DNA of 64,000 nucleotides, from the NCBI RefSeq assembly GCF_023898315.1, contig NC_064614.1, positions 115,785,501-115,849,500 of the forward strand. Direction: 5' to 3'. This DNA is from Schistocerca nitens (lineage: Eukaryota > Arthropoda > Insecta > Orthoptera > Acrididae). Both the position numbers and the translations under genes were made by a program. This document shows, in pieces, positions 24,701-36,600 of this stretch (its first letter is position 1; every line of letters begins with the position of its first letter). The notes below the pieces were generated by a model. It was given only the letters and a program-made list of their open reading frames with translations. It searched no databases and was not told where the DNA came from.

Positions 24701-27700
24701 AAGCATTCAGTGAATTTGAAAGTAATATTTTGCCAGCTGACCTGACCAAACCTCCGAAGAAGTTTTGGTCATAAATAAAATCAGTGATCAGGTTATCGAT
24801 GCAGGAGTGCCATGTGTCATCTTTCTTCTGTATGAAGAACATAGAAAACCAAGGAGTTTTGTACAACTGAATAACATCTTGCATGTTCTCCACTTCCTTT
24901 TGAATTATCTGTTGTTCAGCCGAGATATCCTATATGGTCACTTACTGATTAGAGGATGGCCTTCAGTGTTGAAACAGTTTCACATTGGGTTGTCTAGTCT
25001 ACCTCCTCTCCTGTCTGGAGTTGGATGCACATGAAAATTGATACAGTATGCTCAACATGAAGGGTGAAATACTGAATTCGGTGTTCCAGATTTGTTTCAC
25101 TGGAGGATTGTAATACTGTTCCTCTTTTCTATCATTACATAAGTGCCAAAATGGCAGATATAGAGATAAGTTATTGTGGAATAAGAAACCAACTAAAATT
25201 CCTTAACAGCAGGAAGACACCAGAACCAGATGAGATGCTCTTGTGATTCTAAAAAGATTATTTGAAAGAATTGGCTCAACTTCCAGTGACAGTTTGTCAG
25301 AGGTCACTGAAGCAATGAAGGATACCCAGAAACTGGAAAAAAGGTCATTTCATTTTCGAGAAGGATCGTCAGACAGAGCTGTATAATTATAGATTTATGT
25401 TGCAGATGCCAGCTGTTATAACGTAAAGTTTAACAAATATATTTCAGAATGACACAACACATATAAGTCACAGAGGAAGTTGACAAGCAAGACATGTGTA
25501 CACGTTAGCATTCGAATGAGCACTGAGCCCTAGTCTAGCGGCCGCTGCTCGGCTGGCCGCTTAGGTGGCGCAGCTGCTGCATGGCTGGCAGACAGCGCCG
25601 CATGTAGAGGACGCGCGTAATTGCGCGGCGGCGCTTTGAATGATCGGCGAGTCACAACACCAGCCTGTCGTAGAATTAAGGAACATGTTTTATGCTCATG
25701 CGTGGATTGTGCAAACTGAAACACTGCAAAACTCAGATTGCACTGTAGATAGAATGCAATTGGAAGATGTAAAGATAATTTTGGCAGTGTCTCAAAACGG
25801 TATTAAATTTTTGTTACCATTGACAATATATATTAATGACTTGGTGGATAATACTGGAAACTCACTGAGGCTATTCACAGATGATGATGCTGCTGTCTGT
25901 AGAAAGATTGCACCTAGACAATACTGTAGCAGAATAATTTATTGGGCCTGTGGAGGTATTTCTCTGTCCAAAAAAATCCGCATGTAAATGCCACATGTAT
26001 TCTTCTAAGCTCGTAACCACTTCCTGTGTGTCGTACATGCCTGAAGCGGAGGAATCTTACAATTCTCTGCTTGATAGCAGAGGCTGAGAAATTTCTGAGC
26101 ATTCGGATCAAGACTTCCAATTGGATCCAAACTAGAGGGCCATGATCAAGTTTTGAGAATGATGCTGCACAAGGCTAGTTGTCTTCATCAATTCAGCAGC
26201 CTCCTGTAGGAAACAAAGATAACCTCTTAACGCAGCTTCCCGCTCTGGCTTAGATGTAGTTTTAGCAGTGGACAAGACCTCTAATCTCTTTTAATATGTA
26301 CGGGGACAACCGTGTAGCTAGTATCCACTTTCAACTTGTGCCCAGATATTCACACTCCAGCTACTGTTCATCAGTCATACTTACGAAAATGTGGACTGGC
26401 CAGGTCGAGTGTATCAGAAACGACTCTAACATAAGGGATCCCAAACACAGTAAAGGCCACAGGTGCCACAGTGCCATCGCAGCCCAGGGCATACAGCCTG
26501 AAGCCTTTTGACTATGGTCTGTGTAGCTACCAACCAGTGACCAGTTCATGCTACATCCATAAACAACAGGCACACTCTCTGTCCTTCTTTAAACTATGTT
26601 TGTCTTTTCAACAAGGAATATAACATTAACCCAAGCAACCTGTAAATGTAATGTAAGTTCTGGTGGTATTATGCTTCTGGCAATCACTACACTAGAAAGT
26701 CAGGTTCATGATACACTAATTGTCAAAAAATATGTAACCAGTTAGAAAAAAGGTAATAAATACCACTAAACACTGATACTGATGATTTCTTCACGTAAGT
26801 ATATGAGAAAAAGCCTAAACTATGCACTGTGAACAAAATGGAACTGTGTTTGCTCTTGCCTGGGCAGCTATAGTTCTGATTTTGCACTCAAAAACTTGCC
26901 TATGGTGGAATTTTTGTTTCTTTACTGCAGCATTCAGTAACCTAGTAACCTACGTGTTTGTCTGGTGCCGAATGGCGGGTACATCAAAGAACCCTGTCTT
27001 TGGTGGCTGACTTCGAGTTTGGTAACCTGTTTTTACTAAATTTCAGTTAAAGGTTTCCGTACCTTTGCAGTTATCATCATATTGAATCAATAAATTTATC
27101 TGGCTCTAATGAATAATATTTTAGTATATTTGGTGTGACATAAGGCGCACTCAAAAAGTTTCTGTTCTTCGAAGGCCGTACAGTGCAAAATCGCTATGCC
27201 CATCACACAGAATTGCCATGAGCATTGAGGCTATCATACCACCAACGCACCAGGTTGAAAATACTCGTTTGGTTAAACACCATGTTCTGCTACATGAAGA
27301 ATGCACATCCTCCTCTGACAGGAATCATAAACCCTTCAAGACCTTTTTTGAGGGACTGAAGGCTTGATAATTGCATGGGGAGAGATCAGGACTGTATGGT
27401 GGTGCTCAAGTGTCTCCCACTTGGGTTGGCGTGACTTCTGCTGGGCTCTCAGATTGAACGGCATCCTGTGTTGAATTGCAAACAGCACGGAACTTGGTGC
27501 ACCATTCCACAACGTTGTTTTGGACAAACAAGCTGCCCCATACAGTCTTCATTCTGATGGTTGTCTACCACTGTTTGTCCTTCGGCAGCCGACAAAATAA
27601 CAACAGCACATTTGTCTGTCCGGCCGTATTGGTAATAATGTCACCATAGTTCAGGTTTCTGAATTTACCACATGCATGTCAGACAGACACAAATACCGTA

Positions 27701-30700
27701 CCAATACCTTGCTTGTGTGTCGGTGCTTATATAGTCACATCAGAGTCAAAATACACTGCATTTACGGTGCATCAATGCCCTCAAATGGAAACTTTTCTAT
27801 CATCACTTATATTAGGTGAAGATTTGTTTACAAATTAATCTTCAAAACTGAAGCCAGATGATTGCTTTTTGTGATGTGTGTATTGTTTGTAATGTTGAAT
27901 ATCTATTTTAAAGATATTTTGTTTTTAGTGTGTGTAAAGTTGGTACTATTAAATTACATATGCTTCTTTCTAGGAATGTTAAGAATATAAAGAAGTTGAG
28001 TGAGTTAGAATTGAAGCGAGGTAACTTGAAATCATCATGGCATGATCAATACAAAGACAGTGCATGGATTTTTGTTGGTGGTCTGCCTTATGACTTGACA
28101 GAAGGAGATGTAATATGTGTATTTTCACAGTAAGTGTTTCAGAGTAAGTTAATTTTTGTTGTATTATCTCAAATTTTGACATGAATTACAGTTAACAAAC
28201 CAATTGTATTTTCTATAGATCATACACATTTTGATACTGTCAATTAAAAATTCCAGTGTGTGATTGATTTTCAGTAGCCAGTATTTCAGCTTTTTTTATA
28301 AGATTATAGTGCAGTTGGAACCTTGTGCATTAAGTTTTGAATGCTGTACTAATGTTGCAAATAGGGGCAGTGTCAGCCTGAATGCTTTTCCTCTATTGCA
28401 TGTAGGTTGCCAGTGTTGTATCTTTTCTCATAGTCAATAAGAAGTGAGAAAACAGGTGATGTAATTTTAGTGGTGAAACTGAAAGTTTATAAGTTTGCTT
28501 CTTGCTTTTTGTCATTTATTGCAACATATAGTGGTTACTTTGAGTCATGAGAGCTTGGTTTAAACTTCACCCTCCATTGCAACCATATTCACATTTATAC
28601 ATTATCTACCATATGTTGTGTCTGTTGTTTTCTCAAATACTTTGCGTGTCCAAAGATTCTGGCTATATGTGGACATGAAAATGCCATTACCAATCTGACC
28701 ATACTTTAAAGTTCTGCAATAGCCACTGCCATCCCTCATGTTCACATCATACTTCACTTTACGGTGAAAATCGTGTAAATTACTATTTGCCAAACTTTTT
28801 TATCATTAAGCTCCTTAATTATGAACCAGCAGAAGTCAAAAGATTTCAAGTCATTATTTCATGTGTTCAGCCACTGCCATTCCTACAGCTCCAAAAAAAG
28901 TCCTATGTTTAGCAATATAGAGATATTGTGTTATTTGTCGGTTTGTTTGTTTTTGAATAAGTGATGAGCAATTCCAGCCCCATTGCAGTCTCATATGTCA
29001 CTCCATTGAAAATGGATTACTAGTCACTTCTACTTCCATCCAAGGTTAGTATGAAGTAAAAGCACGTGTGTAGCACCAACATTGCATGAGAAAGTTACAG
29101 ATGTTCCTATCAAACCATTCCTCACATTTGCATCTACATCTACATCTACACAATCACTCTGCAATTCACAATTAATGTGTATGGTAGAAGAGTTACGAAA
29201 CCGTTTTCAAACTATTTATCAAAAGTTCCACTCTTGAGTAGCATGTGGGAAAAATGAGCATCTAATTCTTTTCGTGTGAGCTCTGATTTCTCTTATTTTA
29301 TTACAATTGTCATTTCTCCCCACATAGGTGAAAATCAACAAAATATTTTGGCATTCAGAGGATGCAGTTGGTGATTGTAATTTTGTAAAAAGTCTATGAT
29401 ATGAATATAATAGAAGGAAACATTCCACATGGGAAAAATATATCTAAAAACAAAGATGATGTGACTTACCAAACGAAAGCGCTGGCACGTCGATAGACAC
29501 ACAAACAAACACAAACATACACACAAAATTCTAGCTTTCGCAACCAACGGTTGCCTCGTCAGGAAAGAGGGAAGGAGAGGGAAAGACGAAAGGATTTGGG
29601 TTTTAAGGGAGAGGGTAAGGAGTCATTCCAATCCCGGGAGCGGAAAGACTTACCTTAGGGGGAAAAAAGGACGGGTATACACTCGTACACACACACATAT
29701 CCAGACACAAGGCGACATATACAGAGGCAAAGAGTTTGGGCAGAAATGTCAGTCGAGGCGGAAGTGCAGAGACAAAGATGTTGTTGAATGACAGGTGAGG
29801 TATGAGTGGCGGCAACTTGAAATTAGCGGAGATTGAGGCCTGGTGGATAACGGGAAGAGAGGATATATTGAAGAGCAAGTTCCCATCTCTGGAGTTCGGA
29901 TAGGTTGGTGTTAGTGGGAAGTATCCAGATAACCCGGACGGTGTAACACTGTGCCAAGATGTGCTGGCCGTGCACCAAGCCATGTTTAGCCACAGCGTGA
30001 TCCTCATTACCAACAAACACTGTCTGCCTGTGTCCATTCATGCGAATGGACAGTTTGTTGCTGGTCATTCCCACATAGAATGCGTCACAGTGTAGGCAGG
30101 TCAGTTGGTAGATCGCGTGGGTGCTTTCACACGTGACTCTGCCTTTGATCGTGTGCACCTTCCGGGTTACAGGACTGGAGTAGATGGTGGTGGGAGGGTG
30201 CATGGGACAGGTTTTACACCTCCACAGAAGAACCACAAAAGTGCCCCACTTGTGACAGGATACTTTCTGGGACTGGATCAGACTCTGAATGTGGCTCTCC
30301 AGCAGGGATACAACTTCCTCAAATCCTGCCCTGAAATGAGATCCATCCTTCATGAAATCCTCCCCACTCCACCAAGAGTGTCTTTCCGCCGTCCACCTAA
30401 TCTTCGTAACCTCTTAGTTCATCCCTATGAAATCCCCAAACCATCTTCCTTACCCTCTGGCTCCTACCCTTGTAACCGTCCCCGGTGTAAAACCTGTCCC
30501 ATGCACCCTCCCACCACCACCTACTCCAGTCCTGTAACCCGGAAGGTGTACACGATCAAAGGCAGAGCCACGTGTGAAAGCACCCACGTGATTTACCAAC
30601 TGACCTGCCTACACTGTGACGCATTCTATGTGGGAATGACCAGCAACAACTGTCCATTCGCATGAATGGACACAGGCAGTCAGTGTTTGTTGGTAATGAG

Positions 30701-33304
30701 GATCACCCTGTGGCTAAACATGCCTTGGTGCACGGCCAGCACATCTTGGCACAGTGTTACACCGTCCGGGTTATCTGGATACTTCCCACTAACACCAACC
30801 TATCCGAACTCCGGAGATGGGAACTTGCCCTTCAATATATCCTCTCTTCCCGTTATCCACCAGGCCTCAATCTTCGCTAATTTCAAGTTGCCGCCACTCA
30901 TACCTCACCTGTCATTCAACGACATCTTTGCCTCTGCACTTCCGCCTCGACTGACATCTCTGCCCAAACTCTTTGCCTTTGAATATGTCTGCTTGTGTCT
31001 GTATATGTGTGGATGGATATGTGTGTGTGTGTGCGAGTGTATACCCGTCCTTTTTTCCCCCTAAGGTAAGTCTTTCCGCTCCCGGGATTGGAATGACTCC
31101 TTACCCTCTCCCTTAAAACCCAAATCCTTTCGTCTTTCCCTCTCCTTCCCTCTTTCCTGACGAGGCAACCGTTGGTTGCGAAAGCTAGAATTTTGTGTGT
31201 ATGTTTGTGTTTGTTTGTGTGTCTATCGACGTGCCAGCGCTTTCGTTTGGTAAGTCCCATCATCTTTGTTTTTAGATATATTTTGTAAAAAGTCTTTATT
31301 TTAAGATTTACCACCCCAACTCACTTTTTGTATCCATGACACACACTCTCCCCTATTTTGCAATAATACAAAACAAAATGAGCTGTTTTGAACTTCTTCG
31401 ATATCCTTCGCCAATCCCATCCTTACCATGTAACAGTATTCCAGAAGAGGATGGACATGCATAGTCTAAGCAGTCTCTTTAGTAAATTTTTGAGTCTCCT
31501 AAGTGCTCTACCAATAAAATGCAATCTTTGGTTTTCATTTGCCACAGCATTTTTTTATTGGAAGGTTCCAACATAAGTAGTTTGCAGTTGTTATCCCTAA
31601 GTATTTAGTTGAATCTGTAACCTTTAAATTTGTGTTATTTACTGTGTAAGCAAACTTTTACAGTTTTTTTAAGTATTCATGTGGAGCACCTCACACCTTT
31701 TATTGTTTAGGGTCAGTTGACGTATCTCGTACCATTCATATATATTATCTAAATATTTTCTGTGTAAGACAGTGTGTTGGGTGGAGCTGTTTCCTTCACT
31801 TCCCACAACCCTTTATGGTAGCAATCAAGTAAAATTCACCAGAAAGAAGAATGTAATGTACTCCCCGTATCTTGCACTATTGAAATGCATTTATCCACTA
31901 GAATTTTCCTTTTACTCAGTTTTCTTCTTTGAATTGTTTGTTCCTGACTTTTATTGCTTTGAGTTATAACAGATAATATCACTGTCTGGAGGTAGCTGTG
32001 GTGGTGCGTGGTGCAGACGTCTTACTTTTTTTCATCACTATTTTTCTTGTGGTAGTTGAGAGAAGGAGCCCTACTTTGACAAGGGAAAGTGTGTATTAAT
32101 TATAAAAAATTTTATCATATGAGTGGCCAAAAGTCTGTGCTGCTTTGTGGTGGTGTAAAAACAAATTACAGTGTTACAATTTTGTATAATTTGAAGGTAT
32201 TCTAATGCTTCCACAAACTTAATATTTTTACTCTGATCCCAAAACAACTACTGAAATATCCTAGTGTCCTTCAAATTTTGATTTTATTTTGTAGATATGG
32301 AGAAGTAGTTAATATAAATTTAGTCAGAGATAAGGCTTCTGGCAAATCAAAAGGTTTCTGCTTCCTCTGCTATGAAGACCAAAGGAGCACTATCCTAGCT
32401 GTTGACAATTTAAATGGTATTAAGGTAAGGAATCAGACTTATTTTAGTAAATTTAATTTATTGAGAAAACAATGATACAAAAAGTTGCTGCATGATCATA
32501 CAGAGCATAATCATTTTATGGCCAAAAAAGTTCACCAACAAATGAACATTGAACTTTATGTATCACAGTTTTACGCACAGAAGAGAAGAAAGTTGTAAAC
32601 ACTTCACTGCAACTGGATGGACAAGGGGAGAGAACTGGGCTGCAGGTTGTTTGGAACCAGGCCAAGAACTTTGTTTTCCATCCACAAATTTAGATGACAA
32701 ATTATACAATGAAACACATTTTGAAGTTTTACTTATATGAAAATTTTAGTAATCAATATTCTTCAAGTTTGTAATATCACACATTCTTTTGATATTGATT
32801 TTGCTTCTATTCAAATTTGTTTATACAGGAATACATCAAAAAGTTTCCTTGAAAAGACTGCTGTCAGGCTCAGATGATACTTATCATTTTTGTCCACCAT
32901 TCTGTTAAATAGTTTACTGCTTTCCTTCATTATCCCCTTTCCTCTGTGTGCATGTTATATGATATCTGTTTTGCTATGTAGTTGATGTATCTGTATAGAT
33001 ATATCAGGTTTCATTTGATATTGTCAATAATATACATTGTGTCCCATTTTTTACCTTGTCATACTGTACGTAACATTCTTCTGCGTTCTCCTGCACCCAT
33101 GAGCATCACCTTTTGCATACTTCAAGGATGCTTATATACATGTTGCTGTCATGTCTGTAGTAGGAGAGTTATTGTAAAATGCAAATAAAAGAGACCACTT
33201 ACCAAGTAGTAGGAGCATTGAGTCATCGACAGACACACACCAAGGAGAAAGAAAAGTTGCTAGGTTTTTGAATAAATCTTTTATTAAGCTAGTGTGTACA
33301 CAGG

Positions 33305-33362
<58 letters not shown>

Positions 33363-33602
33363 ATGTAGGTATTACCAGTGAGAAAAAAAGAGAAAGAAAG
33401 CTTTCAGAATAAAGCCTTTATCAAGGTAGAGTATAATCACTGTGTGTGTGTGTGTGTGTGTGTGCGTGTGTGTGTGTGTGTGTGCGTGCGTGCGCACTCA
33501 TGTGATTATACTCTATCTTGATAAAGGCTTTATTCTGAAAGCTAGATATTTTTCTTTCTCTTTTTTCTCACCAGTAATACTTACACTGTGATTGCTGGAC
33601 AC

Positions 33603-33639
<37 letters not shown>

Positions 33640-36600
33640 AGGCGGGCGCGCGCATGTGTGCGGGCGCACTGTCGCACTCATGTGATTATACTCTAGCTTG
33701 ATAAAGGCTTTATTCTGAAAGCTAGGAAGTTTTGTTTCTGCTTTTTGTGTGTGCCTGTCAATGACTTAACACTTCTGCTATTCACTGAGTGGTTTGCTTT
33801 GCTCCTAAATTATTTACTATCATGGCTGAATTTTTATTTTGATACTTTTTCCACAACTATTCATATTATCAAGCATTCAACAATATGAATTACAGTAGAT
33901 TGCTGCTCACCACACAGAAGGGCATTGAGCAGCACACAAGCACATTTAACAATAGACTAAGCTGTCAGACAAAGTTCTTCATCAGATTTAGAAAAAAACA
34001 TACACAAACATATGGGCAGTCTCATCGGTGGACACTGAAGCTCGACTGCAGTGAGTAGCATTTTGTAAGTAGCATCATAGTCACCTTTGACTGTAAAAGT
34101 TATTTAGTTGCAGTTTTGCAATTTCAGCCTACATGGTCGTTATCAAGTAGTGTAACTGTGCTGTAGTAGTGGCAAAATGGAAAAATCATCTAACATGTTT
34201 ATGGAAGATATTGCAACAGTACAGTTAATAACTTTTACAGTTAAAGGCAACTGCAATGTCATTTACAACTTTTTAATGTCAGTCATGAGAAGTCAATGCC
34301 ATCCATAATCTTGGCTGTGGAGGGTAGTGGGGGTTACAGAAAGGCCTGTGGGTGTGTGCAGGGATGTGGCGAGGACAGAATGGTGGGCTACTAGGTGCAG
34401 CATTGGGAAGCTGTGCTGGAGGAGGGAGAAAGAGGAATAAAAGAGAAGCAGAGAAAGGGAAAGGACTATGCAGGTGATTTGTGGTGATAAAAAGCATATA
34501 TATGAAAGTGGAATGTGAGCTGGAAAGGGCAAGGGTTGCGGTCAGGGTGTTTACGGGAACATATCCTTCATCAGCAAAATTGTTTAATGAACCTCTGTTA
34601 AAGATCCTGAGACAAAAGCCAACAAGCAGTACTTCAGAAATTTTATATTTGTAAAACTGTTTCCAATCAGAGTGCAAATCATTACAGTGACTGCTAATTA
34701 ACTTGGTAGTGTACATCCAAAGAGACAGAGAATACATAGAGAGACTGTGGCAAGTTACTCAGTGCTCCCTGTGGTACCAAAGTGTACTGTTTTAGGTGTC
34801 ACATTTGGGAAGTCATTCTGGAGTTGTTTTGAAATGAGAGACTCTGTGTAATGTTTTGTATGCTAAAGAGCCACCGAGTTTCTTTTTGTAATAGTGCCTG
34901 CCATATGCACAGAGTATAAATGTATGCATGTATCTCAAAAAAAGATTAAAGATTGGTGTAAATAATTTTGTGTGTGTTCTCTAACTATAATGGCAAATAC
35001 CTTAAGTCATATGATAGTTCAAATGGCTCTGAGCACTATGGGACTCAACTGCTGAGGTCATAAATCCCCTGCCATATGAGAGTCCTAGAATTTTGACAAT
35101 AGAGAAGCAGTCCTACTTGCATCATACTTTGTAACGTTTCTGAAATCTCAGGAGGATAATATAATAAGGTGCCTTTTTTTGTTTGTTTGTATAATTCCAT
35201 TTTTTACAGTTTCAGTAAACATTACTCCAATAATTGTTTATGTTGCTCTCTTTTACATTACAAAATATGGATAGCAGACAGAAAGGTCTGTAATCTCCTG
35301 TGAACAGATAGATGAGTGTTTCAAGTTATACTAGGAGCCCTTTATATACAAAGTGTAAAGTGCAAATTACTCTGCGAAGCAATCTTGGTGTGCTTATATA
35401 AATGTATAATGGAAAATCGGGGATGGAATGTAACAATATTATGTAAGGATAGTTGCTACTCAGCTTATAGCGGAGATGCTGAGTCGCAGAGTGGCACGAC
35501 GAGAAGAATGTCACACAATAAGCTTTCAACCAACAGGGCCTTTGTTTATTTTTGACAAAGGCCTATTGTTGGAAAGTTTATCATGTGACAGTCTTTTCGT
35601 TTTGTCTATCTGTGGCTCAGCAGCTCTGCTATATCGTCAGTAGTAATTATCCTTTCCATAATATTGTGTCCATGGATAGTTGTTTTCCAGTGTTTGGACC
35701 TACAACAGGTAGTTCCTTATATATATTTTAAATTATAATTTCAGATAATCATACAAATAAAGTAAAATCTGCAAAGTGTGAATTAATCTGTTACTGAATC
35801 TTTGAATTTGAAATGTGGATGGGTAGGCATGTGGCTAAAGTGTGATATTGAATCCCTTGCCCCCCTCCCCGAAATCTTGATTGTGGTGCTTGATTGACCT
35901 GTAGCTTAGTATAATGTTTACGTTCACCCCTTATTTAACCACACTTTGCCATACTTCATGCACTTTTTGCCATAAAAATTAAAACTTCAAGGTAAATTCA
36001 GAAAATCTATCGTAGATAATGGGCAAATCTCCAAATGTTTTGATGCATGTTATGTGCATCCATCGTAACTTTTCAGAATTTGGCTCTATATTTAATCAGA
36101 GCAATCTGATTCATGGAAAAAACAAGTTAGTATTTTGGCTGTTATTTTAATACATTTAAGACCAACCAAGAACTTCATTGTATATTCAACTGCCATTGCT
36201 TATCCAACTGCCGAGTTGGGGTGGTATTTCCTTGCTCATTGCTACACAGTTTCTGTTTTGAGTGTGAAGTGAATGGTACATACCACTGAAATTAACATAA
36301 TCTTTCTGTAAAATGTTCATCTCTGAAACCTCTGTCATTCTTTGAAAGTTTACTGTACTAAAACACATGAAGGTGGATCCTGAACTAAATTTTACAGACT
36401 ATATCACTTACTTATGAAACACCATCAAGAGATGATGTATATAAAGTGTTAGCAAACTGTACTCAGAAATAATATTGTTTCTGGCTACAACTGCTAAATG
36501 CTAACAGTTGTAATGTTGTAAATTCCTTACACACCATCATGTCACATCCCCCCTTTCTTTCAACTTCCGAAAACTTGGTGGAGGATAGTTCAGTGTGCTT

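Larger units (their letters stand above)
29396..31279. mobile_element. Head-to-head pair of Penelope-like 3' ends with 16-bp target duplication
   Basis: ATTTTGTAAAAAGTCT flanks the unit at 29380-29395 and 31280-31295. The left arm (to about 30217, minus) and right arm (about 30484 onward, plus) are inverted copies roughly 780-795 bp long and highly alike by eye. Both run from the GIY-YIG region through the 3' untranslated region to a shared AGATATATTT-type end. About 270 bp of extra coding sequence lies between the arms. Confidence 0.88.
29127..31760 (-). repeat. LINE 3' region relic, split by the Penelope-like pair
   Basis: The 29127-29395 part starts with CATCTACATCTACATCTACA and CTCTGCAATTCACA. 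It parallels the 3' end of the LINE at 11018 (TTACATCAGTATTCTGCAAT). It resumes at 31296 with text such as GTGCTCTACCAATAAAATGC, parallel to AGTGTTCTCCCAATAAAACA at 11518. The insertion 29396-31279 lies between. Confidence 0.55.

Noticed and set aside
29396-31279. CRISPR-like or regulatory inverted repeat array
   Set aside because: The inverted repeat is fully explained by two opposed Penelope-like copies; there are no regular short repeats with spacers anywhere in the window.
30916-31314. 132-codon minus-strand frame in the Penelope-like 3' end
   Set aside because: It covers untranslated element sequence and simple repeats; no protein similarity is visible.
33132-33359. 75-codon frame rich in Cys and Val
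   Set aside because: It is translation of the CA microsatellite.
34279-34737. 152-codon minus-strand frame as a gene
   Set aside because: It is composed of pyrimidine-rich repeat sequence like Penelope 3' regions and has no conserved motif.
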